DNA from: Vermamoeba vermiformis
Lineage: Eukaryota > Tubulinea > Echinamoebida
Reading direction: 5' to 3'
Length of the DNA stretch: 64,000 nt
Assembly (NCBI GenBank): GCA_045837725.1
Contig: JBEWZL010000278.1
Coordinates: 248,001-312,000, forward strand
Position 1 is the stretch's first letter; each line of letters begins with the position of its first letter. Made by a program: the position numbers and the translations under genes. A model generated the notes under the pieces. The model did not search any database, was not told where the DNA came from, and saw only the letters and a program-made list of their open reading frames with translations. Shown piece by piece: positions 47,349 to 57,347 of the stretch.

Positions 47349-47410
47349 CTCAATTTGAGCAGGACGTCCAGATTTGGACAGGGAGTCCGGACCTGGACAG
47401 GGCGTCCGCC
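47349..47410 (-). repeat. 19-nt minisatellite, cluster C (inverted)
   Basis: On the minus strand three 19-nt units run GGACGCCCTGTCCAGGTCC, GGACTCCCTGTCCAAATCT, then GGACGTCCTGCTCAAATTG, ending in GAGC. They sit about 45 nt from the tRNA-like B box at 47303-47313. Confidence 0.7.
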
Positions 47411-47780
47411 GTCACTAGGTTCTCATGGAATAAAAGGCTAATAGCACCTAATTGTCGTGGATACCTATATTTCGGATGAGTTTGATGGTTTCCTTGCTGG
47501 CCAAGCTCTAGGGATTGAGCTGAGGAAAGTTCCTCAGTTTTTGAAATCAAGCTCCAAATGGCTCAGGTAACAAAGATTTTGTTATTTTCTTGATAAAGAC
47601 GCTGAAATTACATCCATTAGCCAAAATATCCAACTTTCCAATGTATGGTGATTACAATTCTTTCTCTATCTCCAGTGGCTGGAAGCTGATGTGATGGGAA
47701 GTTCATACCTAGTAGTATCCTATATATGCTCTACCTACTGCAGCAAACAGAATTGAATTTCGTTAATTACTAACTTCAGC

Positions 47781-47892
47781 GGACGCCCTGTCTGCATCCG
47801 GACGCCTGCCCCAGACGGACACCCTGTCCGCGGACGGACGCCATGTCCCTGGACGGACACCCTGTCTATGGACGGACGTTCCGTCTAATTTG
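47781..47892 (+). repeat. 19-nt minisatellite, cluster D
   Basis: Six tandem units start at 47781, 47800, 47817, 47836, 47855 and 47874. Five are 19 nt and one is 17 nt. Unit form: GGAC(G/A)CC(C/A)TGTC followed by six variable bases. This is the largest and most regular cluster. Confidence 0.8.
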
Positions 47893-47924
47893 GGCAGGAC
47901 GACCTCCAGATTTTTTCTAAGTCC

Positions 47925-47975
47925 AATAATAAAAAATCCATGCAGATACCAGGAATTGAACCCAGGGTAACCACA
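47925..47975 (-). repeat. tRNA-like B-box segment, copy 2 (possible SINE fragment)
   Basis: On the minus strand, CCTGGGTTCAATTCCTGG (B box at 47952-47962) is followed by TATCTGCATGG and a T-rich run, paralleling copy 1. A weak A-box-like TGGCAAAA lies about 45 nt upstream on that strand (plus strand near 48001-48008). Confidence 0.4.
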
Positions 47976-48186
47976 CCCCCATACAAACATACCTTAAAAT
48001 TTTGCCATGACACAATCCCAAAGATTGTTTGGAGCAATTTACCACCTGCTGGCAAGTGTTGTAGCCAAAGATCGCTGATGCATAGTATAGTTGTGAGGTA
48101 CCAAAAGACCGTGAACATTTCAGTGCTGCTCAACAACATCTTGGTACGTCACGTGATCGGTGCTGATTGCCAAATTAAGTAGCTGG

Positions 48187-48423
48187 GAGAGCATTTGGTG
48201 GACATCTCGTCCTCCAAAAATTTTTTGTCTGTCTGGGGTCACTGCGTCCACCGATGTTAGTAATTGACCAACTTACACCGAACTCTGCCATTAGCACCAG
48301 TGGACCCAACAAGCCAACTGGTGGCATCGGGAGGCTTCAGGCTAAGCGCTGGAGGCTGAAAATGGCAATGATCTGCAAAGAACTGAAGCACCAGAACCTT
48401 GTTCTATTTGCTGCAATACGACC
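48187..48423 (+). repeat. Diverged direct repeat, copy 2
   Basis: Partner of the repeat at 46368-46612, about 1.8 kb away. It lacks one 19-nt minisatellite unit present in copy 1 but keeps the same order of landmarks. No target-site duplication or coding frame is seen. Confidence 0.75.
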
Positions 48424-49543
48424 GCACATGGCTGGATAGGAAGACAATCCTGGGTCTGAGCCCCTAAAAGAACTTTGTCATTTTTGACTAATACTACTTT
48501 AACTTTGCAGTTGCTGCTTGCACTATGTAGATCAAGTATTCACAGATTAGGCGCAGCCTTTGTGAACGTACAGCAGATAATGGGTTGATCAGGTGTCCAT
48601 CGCCCTTGCATGGAAGAGGGGTCCTCCAAAAACCGGGTGTCCTTAAAAGTTAGTAGCTAACAGAATTGTTCCAGTTTGTTTTATTATAATGACATAATGA
48701 AATAATAGTTGGTATATGTTAGGTTTGTAGTGATGTGTGTTGATGTCAAGTAAAAAAAAGATATAAAATCTTGAGTCTTCAAAGAACTTGCCTCAGAATT
48801 CAGGGTATTGGCCGCTGTTTCCAAACTCACCCTTCAAAGGCTGCTCCTTTGCTATCTTGGCACAGTGTGGGAGGGCTCATACAGGCTGCAGCCTTGCAGA
48901 TCTGTTTGGACATGCACCACTATGAGAGCAACACAGTCAAGCCAAAGCTATATCTCAACCCACTAATCGATTATCACAATGTGTGCCTCACATGCTGCCT
49001 CTAATACGGGCTACAATGCTTGAACCGTCATTACAAAGCAATCCCCAGGTTCACCATCAGACACAGGTTCTTCAAGGTAATGCTTTCATCAAGCATCTCA
49101 TTGGTATTTGATTCAATTGCTGCTAAGCTCTGTGTTCTAAATCAGCCAGTGTGACTTCGAAGGGACTATCCCTCCAATTCAAAGTTTGCAATTCTGTGGT
49201 GTGCTACTTGTTGAGCCAGTACAATACACTCTTCTGGAAACGTACCAGTACTGGTACTGCTTGAATGGTGCAACATACTTCACGTCAGATTAAATCTTTG
49301 GATGGTTTTTTTTTTATTGCCCCCCTCTGGGATTTTTTTTTTTTCTTTTTTTTTTTTCTGGGTTTTTTTTTTAAAAAAAAAATAAGAGTTTACATGACTC
49401 ATTTATCAGCTGACTTTGAAGTTGTTGCTCACCAGCACCATTCATACCCAATTGAGGCCTGGCTAGCATGCAGGTAATCCGTTTAACGCTCATCCCGACT
49501 ATTAATGTACACCGTTTATGCGCTATTTACAATTAACTACATC

Positions 49544-51058
49544 CTATTCATCGTAGCTCTTCTTCTTAGACGGTCGATTGAACACAGGTGCAGTGCCAGT
49601 GAGTTTCTGTTTGAGTCGCTGATTGAGGTCCTTGTCGCGCCGCATCTCCTTGTCCAGCAGCGAGGTGTCTTCATTCACCAAGTGCGTCCACTTCGATCTG
49701 CTCGCCTTGCCGTAGTTCTTCACCTGCATCACCTTGGGCATCATGTCCTTGCTGAACATGGCGTCCTCACCCGTGGGCGCAGTGAAGTCGTGCGTGGGCA
49801 AGAGGTCCTTGAGCTCGTCGCTGTAGTAGGCACCCTTGTGATAGTACTTCTGCAAGAACTTGATCTTCTTCTTCTCCTTGTTCTTGCTCGGATCCAGTTT
49901 GTTCTCGGCCTCCACCTCTGCATCGCTCATGGCGCGGCGTCGTTCAATCTCGCGCTTCTCGAGTTCGTGTTGCTCGCGCTGCTCTTTGTCGCGCTTGATG
50001 CGCTTCAACTCTCTGATGCGCCACAGTTCATATTCGTGCTGCAGTAGTGTCTCGTCTTGCTCGTCCTCCTCCGACATGAGATCTGCATCGTCCTCGTCCG
50101 CACCAGCAGCAGCTTGACTCTCTTGCGCGAGGTCCTGTTCAATGGTCTGTTTCAACAGGCTCACCGTGCTCTCTTTCTTCACTTGTTGACGCACCGCATC
50201 TAGCTCTGCGCGCGCGAGTTCTTCGGCTTCAGCTGCGCGCTCTGCTTCAGCGATGGTCTCGCGCTCCTCCCTGCACAGCAGTATATTAATACGCGCCCTA
50301 TTCTCACTCGAGGTCACTTACCGCTTGACAAAGTGCGGTCGGATCGCAGTGGCGCGGTGCGGCAAGAAGAGCTCCTCGTCACTCTCTTCGTCCTCCTCGT
50401 CCTCGCCACTCTCCTCGTCTTCTTCGTCCTCGTCGTCATCGTCCTCCATCACTGGCAGCAGCTCTTCTTGTTCCTCCGCTGCCATCCGCTCTCTGATCCG
50501 CGCACGACGGGCCTCCACATCCTCGTCGTCCGATGTCTCCTCGTGCACTGCAGCACTCACTGGTGCACGTACCTCTGTAGGAGCAGGTTCGATGATCTCT
50601 GCGCGCACTGGACGACGTACTGGCTCGTCTTCATCCGAATCTGCGTGTCTGCGTCGCTTGGCTACCAGATCGTCTTCAGCACTGTGCGCGACACTTGCTA
50701 GTCGCTTCAATCGTCTGTCTTCTTTTGGACCAGTGCTTGCTGTCACTTGAGGGGCCTTGGGCTCTGAAGGCGCTGTGATTAGTCAATGAAAAAGTCGGAT
50801 CCAAAATAATAAAATAATTATTCTGTATTATTGAATATTTATTAACTCTCTATACCGCGTCATTCGTTACTGATTGATTGCATAAGCGCTAAAATAAATT
50901 TGAAATTGAATTATTATTGTTATTATTGACACGATAAGGTCAGATCTAACCAGCAACACTGCAGTACACGCATACAGTACACTACACATACCCTCTGATT
51001 GTGCAAAGTCAGGCACTTGGCCCGCACGATAACGCCGCACTACAGGCCGTGTGGTCAT
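49544..51058 (-). CDS. MFAP1: MFAP1 spliceosomal B-complex protein
   Basis: MFAP1 joins the spliceosome at B-complex formation and is needed for pre-mRNA splicing. Exon 1 (51058 to about 50993) encodes MTTRPVVRRYRAGQVPDFA, the conserved RYRxGxVP start. After an intron, charged coiled-coil sequence with long Asp/Glu runs leads to the diagnostic C-terminal domain: KFLQKYYHKGAYY, LPTHDFTAPTGEDA, PKVMQVKNYGKASRSKWTHLV and DTSLLDKEM, ending FNRPSKKKSYDE. Three exons. Only 57 bp separate its start from that of ethanolamine kinase. Confidence 0.93.
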
Positions 51059-51115
51059 GGTTCAGTACTGTGCATTAATAACACTATTAATTTATTCACA
51101 ACAACACCGCACACG
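51059..51115. promoter_or_regulatory. 57-bp divergent promoter MFAP1/ethanolamine kinase
   Basis: This is the shortest start-to-start gap in the window. It is A/T-rich in the middle (ATTAATAACACTATTAATTT). Both 5' leaders and any core promoter must fit here or overlap coding sequence. Confidence 0.5.
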
Positions 51116-52311
51116 ATGACCACCACGCGCACACTCGACTACACCATCAACACGGCAGAGGGTGCTGCGAGCATTGAGCAGGGGGTGCGACACGTGCTCT
51201 GCTTGGCACTCGATGAATTTCAAGCTGCAGATCGCAACGCCTTTGTGCTGCTGCCTCTCACGCAGGGAGTGACTAATATTCGTAAGAATGCGCGCATAAT
51301 ATGCTCTGAATTATGTCCCTATTTATAACGCTGCAAGACTAATGCTGCGCTAGTGTTCAAGTGCAGTCTGAACAAGCCAGATGGAGCTGTCACTAAAGTG
51401 CTCGTGCGCATTTACGGCGCTGGAACTGAAGCGATTATTGACCGTGATAAGGAAATACGCGTACGTATGATATACACGCGCCTGTGTGAGCAGATCTGCT
51501 AACGGCAATCCTAACTGCTTGCCATAAGGTACTCAAATTTCTTGGCGAGCACGGAGTGTGTCCACCAGTGTACGCCACCTTCAAGAACGGCATGGTCTAT
51601 GGCTATGTGCAGGGCCGTTCATTGCAGCCCACGCAGCTCGCAGACAAAGCCGCGCAGATCGGAGCAGCCATTGCGCGCTTACATCTGCTCACACCGCTCT
51701 CACTGCGCGAACAGATCCTGCCGATCAATGAGCCCATGAGTGATGCACACGCCCCCTGTCAACAGTTCACCACACTGCGCTCGTGGCTCAAAACACTGCC
51801 CGATCAAGTCGGCGAGTTCTCCAAATCTGAGCTTGAACTCAAAGTCAACTGGCTTGAATCACGTCTCATGGCGCGTCATATGCCCACAGTATTCTCGCAC
51901 AACGATCTGCTCGGTCCGAACATCATTCTCACACCTGACGAGCGCATATTCTTCATCGACTACGAGTACGCGAATTACAATCTGCGCGGATTTGACTTTG
52001 CGAATCACTTCTGCGAGTACGCGGGCTTTGAACTCGATTACTCGCGCTACCCTGCCCTCGAGACTAGACGCGCAGCAGTGCACGGCTATCTGACCGAGAG
52101 CAAAGCAGATATGTCGCAGGTGGATGCGATGGTGCGCGAGATTGAAGAGTGCGTGCCGCTGTCGCATCTGTTCTGGGGTGTGTGGGGCCTGGTGCAGCAC
52201 GGCATATCGACCATTCAGTTCGATTACCTCTCTTATGGACGCACTCGACTCAGTTATTATGAAACCACGCGTCAGATCTTGTTGACCGAAGAGGAGAAGG
52301 CCAATAAATAG
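51116..52311 (+). CDS. ETNK: Ethanolamine (choline) kinase
   Basis: It phosphorylates ethanolamine in the first step of the Kennedy pathway to phosphatidylethanolamine, in the cytosol. Three exons: 51116 to about 51280, about 51354-51460, and about 51529-52311, all in frame. An N-lobe KVLVRIYGAG motif precedes EIRVLKFLGEHG and YGYVQGRSL. Brenner's phosphotransferase motif is complete: VFSHNDLLGPNII, then FFIDYEYANYNLRGFDFANHFCEYAG. The choline-kinase motif DYSRYP follows, then a helical C-terminus with HLFWGVWGLVQ. Length about 350 residues, as expected. An upstream in-frame Met at 50999 overlaps MFAP1 and is rejected. Confidence 0.93.
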
Positions 52312-52425
52312 ACTTGTATAATCAACGCGTCCTAGTATATGCACACGGTTCAATCAAATTCGTTTATACACATCGTACTCATGCTGTTCTATGTTACATC
52401 CGCGAGCCCATTCGGTCCCTCGCCT

Positions 52426-53249
52426 TTACAATGCAGTGCCGCGCTCCAAGTTCTCTTTGATGTCTGCAGTGTACTTATCAAATGCACGCGCTATCTTCTT
52501 GTTGAAATTGCGATTGCGCTCGTTGATGAACGTCACATCTGCATCCTCGTTGTGCGTGCGACGGCGACTGAATTGAGAACGTCTGTTAGCTTGTTCCTCG
52601 AGCTCCTTGACCATGGCATCAACACGCGCGTCATCAGGCTGATGTTGCTGCAAGTACTGCATCGTGTTAATCTCATCGCCGTGCTCGCCAATCTGATCCA
52701 GCTGCGCGTCGTATTCATCGGCTGAGAACTTGGCTTTCTTCGAGCGCTTTTTGAATGACTCGTATATAGCCACATCACCAAACACTAAATAGGCAACGAT
52801 CGGTGAGTAAGGCGTGGTTACAAGGTACATCTAAGCGACTTACAATCCTCGGGTCCTCCTTTGCGCTTCTGAGCCTTGTACTTCTTCTCGACATCGCCTG
52901 CAGTCACATTCAAGCGACTGCGACGATCGAGCTCCTCTTTCTCCTCGGCAGTCTTGGGCTCCTTTTTCTCTTCGTTTTCTGGTTCTGCACGGATGCGAAT
53001 CTGTCCCGTAAATGAGTCTGTATTTTTGTTCTCTTCTACTGTCAACTTTTTAGCATCCTGTCGAGCCTTATTAATTTTTGCTTGCAGTGCACGCAATTTA
53101 TCTTCAGTGCTGGCGGCTGCAGGGGCAGATCCAACCGCTGGCTTTTTCTTCAATTTTGACGCATCGAATTCAGCTAATAAGGAGGGCTTGTCATCGAAGC
53201 CAGTGCCTCGCTGTGCATTCTGCGCATTATCACTCAACAACAAGTCCAT
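52426..53249 (-). CDS. SYF2: SYF2 splicing factor (Prp19/NTC-associated)
   Basis: SYF2 is a component of the Prp19-associated spliceosome, entering before catalytic activation. The start MDLLLSDNAQN (53249) is preferred over an upstream in-frame Met at 53294. The N-terminal half is basic and helical (STEDKLRALQAKINKARQDAKKL). The conserved SYF2 core then reads DVAIYESFKKRSKKAKFSADEYDAQ. The C-terminus FINERNRNFNKKIARAFDKYTADIKENLERGTAL is diagnostic of the family. Two or three exons, with an intron near 52795-52850. It is divergent from RPN13 (148 bp). Confidence 0.88.
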
Positions 53250-53397
53250 CGCTCTTCTTGTGCTTGTTGCTCGTGTCAAAATAATGCACAGCAAGCAGAA
53301 TTATGAAATTTAATTGAGCACGTGACTGATGTGGCCTCAGGAATAGCGCCAGGAGTGCGTAATATTTTACTTATCGCACTACTAGACACCAGACATC

Positions 53398-54732
53398 ATG
53401 GCAACTAATTTATTTGCTCCCCAAGCTAGCGCAGCGCAACAGGTAAATCTGAGTCACCATTGGCGTCTCACTCAACCAATGCCCAATACTAATCTCTGTT
53501 ATTATCACACTTGCAGAAAGATGTGCTCGTTGAATTCAAGGCTGGACGCATGTTCAAAGACTCTAACACCAAGTGGGTCCGTCCAGATAAGAGAAAAGGT
53601 CAAGTGCAATTGAAGCAGGTAATTATTCATCGCATTTCTATATTATACACACATGGTTGCACGATAATTAGGTGTTAATAATCGAAATTGACAATTTAAA
53701 AATTAAAGAAAAATTTTTCGATCAATTCCAAAATTTATTTCGCAATGGAAATGAGGCCTTAATGGTAATTTCAGAGCGGCGAAGACGGTTTGATCCACTT
53801 TGTATGGAAGGACAGATCCACTGGCATTGTTGAGACGGTAAGACAAAATGACCACCGATCTGACTCGCGTACTGACAGTACTCTACTAGGACTTGATCAT
53901 CTTCCCCGAAGAGGCATCGATGCGTCGTGTGAATGAGTGCAAGACAGGTCGCGTCTACTTGCTCGAGTTCAAGACCTCCGATCAGAAGCTCTTCTTCTGG
54001 ATGCAGGAGAGCAAAGAAGACAAGGACCAAGAGTACGCGGACAAGATCAATCAGTACATCAACAACCCTCCTCAACCTGGTCAAGCTGCTGGTGGCATGG
54101 GTCTCGAAGGACTCGGCAATCTCGATCAGCAACAGCTGCTGCAGATGTTGACCGGTGGATTGGGTCGTGGTGCTGCCGGTGCACCCACTACCAGCACTCG
54201 TCGCGCTACTCCTGCCACACCCTCGACCCCTGCGAGCACTCAGCCCACCGCAGCACCCACCAGTGCCCCCAGTCAAGCCAGCAGTGGTCAAGGTGCGGAT
54301 GTGCTCTCGTCCATCTTGCAGAGCATGGCGCAACAACAGCAGCAGCAGCAAGAACGCGGTCCCAAGCTGAACGATGTGCTCGCTGTCGATGAGATCGTCA
54401 AGACAGGTGTGCTCGCAGACCCGGCAGTGCAAGAGCAGTTGCTGCAGTTCTTGCCCGCCGAAGAGCGTGCAGATCCGTCGCGCAGCAACGAACAAGTGCT
54501 CGCCAGTGTGCTGCGCTCACCGCAGTTCAGACAGGCAGTCACTTCCTTCGCTGTCGCACTCAAGCAAGGCATGCACGGTGGTCCGCAAGGTCAGCTCGCG
54601 AATCTGTTGCGCTCGTTCGGTCTCAATCCCGATCAACTCAGCGCCGATCAAGCCACGGGCGGCAATGTGAGTGCTGTGGAGGCATTCTTGCGCGCCCTGC
54701 AACAGCTCGTCGACAAGAAGGAGAACAAGTAG
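53398..54732 (+). CDS. ADRM1: Proteasome ubiquitin receptor RPN13 (ADRM1)
   Basis: RPN13 binds ubiquitin and RPN2 at the proteasome base and activates UCH37. The Pru domain spans four short exons: LVEFKAGRMF, TKWVRPDKRKGQVQL, GLIHFVWKDRSTGIVE, DLIIFPEEA and RVYLLEFKTSDQKLFFWMQE. A Ser/Thr/Pro/Gly linker with a Gln run follows. The C-terminal DEUBAD includes LNDVLAVDEIVKTGVL, LLQFLPAEE and LRSPQFRQAVTSFAVALKQG. Exon 1 is only about 45 nt of coding sequence. Full-length architecture. It is followed in tandem by the Myt1-like kinase. Confidence 0.95.
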
Positions 54733-55080
54733 TGCTCTGAACTGGCATCGGAGGCTTGCTTATTTGTACATACGCTATTACATCACAAATAAACGACTGC
54801 TACTTATACAACTGTGCCTAGCACGAGTGAGCCGATTTTTGGCGCGCAATTTCCCGCCAAATAAAACAAGCTCGCTCTACAGAACCAAAAAACGGTCACC
54901 AAGGGCTGCAGGTCATTTGTCGCCACACTCTCGTAGCTATCACACGCCACTCAAGTGCGCGGAACGAATAGAAATCGAAGCAGAAGTTTTTTTGGTCTTT
55001 TTCAAAACGATCCCATCCGGACTGCAATACATCATCAGCAAAAATTACGGACAATACTAATAACAAGCACAGTAACACCA
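54733..55080 (+). promoter_or_regulatory. Upstream region of Myt1-like kinase with paired E2F-type sites
   Basis: At about 54836-54862 two E2F-like sites abut: TTTTTGGCGCGC and TTTCCCGCCAAA. The second is a near-perfect E2F palindrome. They lie about 220 bp before the kinase start and 100 bp after the RPN13 stop. The rest of the 348-bp gap shows no open frame of note. Confidence 0.55.
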
Positions 55081-56971
55081 TGTGGACTCATTCATCGCCT
55101 GTGTCGGTGAGGAGTCCGCGTGGGTTCAACAACACAACGACGTATCCGCAACCCAATAGTCCCAGTCAAGGCGAGCTCTATCCAGTATCGATCAGTGTAC
55201 CAACACCGCATCAATCTGCGTTTGAAGGCAATACATTTTCGGAGAAGAAACGAAGAGCTGGATCTTTAAAACAATGTCCCGAGCCCCCAACCAAATCCCC
55301 AGTTTCGAACAAGAAACCTAAGATAGGCCAAAGGGACGAACACGGTACGTAATAAAATTGATTTTTTCGTTGCAATTAAATTAATTACGTCAATTTACAT
55401 TCAAATTTCGCTCCATCTAATTACCAACCGACGACATATTTCCGCCGACATTTCTACTCCATAATTGCCTTAATTTGATTATATGCATGTCATGAAGTCG
55501 TGCATTAATATTCGCACGACAATTCCTATGATTATACATGATTTGCCAGAGATCTGTTTGCATCTCTGGAACTCGGTACTGACAAATGCTGTATTTAGTT
55601 TCAGTGCGCAGTCGCATCACCCAAGACTTTGCTATTACACAAAAGCTAGGCGCAGGATCATTCAGCACTGTACATCTGCTGCGTCGTTACAACAGCAACG
55701 AATACTACGCGCTGAAGGAGTTTGGCAACAAATACAAGCACGGTCATATCGCCGACAGGGCTAGAGCGCGTATGGAATACCAATATGGACTCAGTCTAGG
55801 CGATCACCCGCACACTGTCAAGTACCTGCAGCTGTACGAAGACGAGTCAAATCTGTTCATTTTGATGGAATATTGCGCGCGCGGCAATCTCGAACAGTTC
55901 CTCAAGCAACACTCAGTATCACCCCTCAAGAATGATTGGGGCGAGCAACTCATTTGGCGATTCATTCGCGATCTGCTGTCTGTAAGTAGCGCCACACGAC
56001 TGCTCTCCCGCGCAAGGTACTGACGGAGTGCATGTGCGACTGTAGGGCCTAGAACACATTCACCAGAAGAACTACGTGCACTTAGATCTGAAGCCCTCGA
56101 ACATATTCATCACTGAGCGCGGCACTCTCAAGGTACGCGCCACTCGTCCTATTCATACGCACTCACCTCACCACCGCAGATTGGAGACTACGGCGTGATG
56201 CGCACAGCAGATGAGATCAAGAACAAGATGCTGAACAGCGATCCATCAGTGTCCTACAACGACATTGAAGAGTTCAAGCACATGATTGAAGGCGACTCGC
56301 GCTATTTGGCCCCCGAGTTCCAACAGTCGCCCAATGCACTCAACACCTCAGGATCGACTATTAGAACCACGCGATCACGTGCTCGAACGTCCATGATTGG
56401 TCCGTGGTCCGACATTTGGGCCCTCGGACTCATCGTGCTCGAACTCGCCCTCGACATTATCATCCCTGCAGGGGGCTCGGAGCAGTGGTCCACCTTGCGT
56501 GCTGGCACTCTGCCCGACACACTCGAGCAGTCCTCCATCTCCCCTGCCCTGCGCGAGCTGATCAAGTGGATGCTGATGCCCAATCCCAACGACAGACCCA
56601 CAGCCACACAGGTCTTGCAGCACTATCGCAGTCGCGTGAATGACGACAGCATTGCCGTGGACTTTGACAGCTTTGTCAAGCGCGACTCACGCGCCGCACT
56701 GACCAACAGCGTGGGACTGCGCGACTCGATGGAGATTGAGGCCTGGAACAGCGAGATCTCCACGCACTATCAGGCCTCGTTTGATCGCAAGGCCGTCAAG
56801 CCCAAGCGCGAGGTCAATCTCGCAGCGAGCGGTGTGTTCATGAACGACGAGTCGAGCAGCGAGGAGAGTGACCTCAGCGCAGTGACACCTGTCAATCCCG
56901 CACCTCTGCTCAATCCGACCATGCCCATCATGCCGCGCAAACTGTCATTTGCAGACATGGACGATGACTGA
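55081..56971 (+). CDS. PKMYT1: Myt1/Wee1-type inhibitory CDK kinase
   Basis: Wee1/Myt1 kinases phosphorylate the CDK1 glycine loop to hold cells out of mitosis. The N-terminal 90 residues are Ser/Pro-rich with a basic KKRRAG patch. The kinase domain has LGAGSFSTVHLL, YALKEFGNKYK, LFILMEYCARGNLEQFL, YVHLDLKPSNIFI, IGDYGVM (DYG in place of DFG), EGDSRYLAPEF and DIWALGLIVLELALDI, then TLPDTLEQSSISPALRELIKWML. The EGDxRY and GLIVLE motifs favour the Myt1/Wee1 group over other kinases. The acidic C-terminus has no obvious membrane anchor, so assignment between Myt1 and Wee1 is open. Introns include 55345-55604 and 55982-56045. Confidence 0.82.
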
Positions 56972-57347
56972 ATCACGTGCTTGCTGACACTGACTTGATT
57001 CACTGAAATCACGTGACTTGACGTGATGGACCGTCCGACCAGTGGGATCGATCGACCTCCCCACAGACCGTTTGACTCCTCTCACACAGGCCTATGCCAC
57101 TTGCCTTATTTGGAAGAATTGCCGTTGGGTGTTCCATCTTAAGCGGTCTATTTTTAGTGCACTTACATTCACCTCACACCCAGTTCAATGCACTCGCAGA
57201 TCAATAAACACAGCTTTCGTTCGCTCCAGGACTATTTTTAGCTGCTCCTCGATCAGTTTTCAATTTTCCAAATTAGGCAACTTCTCGAAGAACGGATAAC
57301 AAAATTTCACTCTGAACAATGATTATTTGTAGCCACCAGAGAGCGAA
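56972..57347 (+). promoter_or_regulatory. 376-bp gap with a cluster of CArG/MEF2-like boxes
   Basis: Four A/T boxes occur in 174 bp: CCTTATTTGG (57104), CTATTTTTAG (57148), CTATTTTTAG (57232) and CCAAATTAGG (57268). These match the SRF (CCW6GG) and MEF2 (CTAW4TAG) MADS-box consensus sites. They lie just upstream of the DHHC gene. E-boxes lie at about 56974 and 57010. Regulation by a MADS factor is inferred. Confidence 0.5.

Larger units (their letters stand above)
46299..49543. repeat. 3.2-kb gene-free repeat island
   Basis: This stretch has no supported gene and differs in texture from its surroundings: no dense short palindromes, longer A/T-rich runs, and several repeat families listed separately. 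Small open frames (for example at 48771-49004 and 46956-47222) show no family match and no splice logic. Near 49305-49381 there is a low-complexity run of T with C/G interruptions, then A, possibly a collapsed or poorly sequenced tract. By position it separates two otherwise gene-dense blocks, so it may be an insertion or a former transposon cluster. Confidence 0.6.

Noticed and set aside
47781-47892. CRISPR-like array
   Set aside because: Units are contiguous 19-mers without spacers, in a eukaryotic context; a minisatellite is the simpler reading.
47303-47962. tRNA genes suggested by GGTTCAATTCC
   Set aside because: B box only; no acceptor, D or anticodon stems could be paired, so they are listed as tRNA-like repeats.
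46368-48423. LTR-type element suggested by the two direct repeats
   Set aside because: No coding domains, primer-binding site or typical LTR ends seen between or at the repeats.
48771-49004. 77-codon plus-strand frame in the repeat island
   Set aside because: No homology, no splice context and repeat-rich surroundings; not supported as a gene.
49305-49381. Poly-T/poly-A tract as a retrotransposon tail
   Set aside because: Mixed T with C/G blocks then A, no element body attached; a low-complexity or sequencing artefact is as likely.
53722-54495. 257-codon minus-strand frame
   Set aside because: Antisense to RPN13, whose Pru and DEUBAD domains are convincing.
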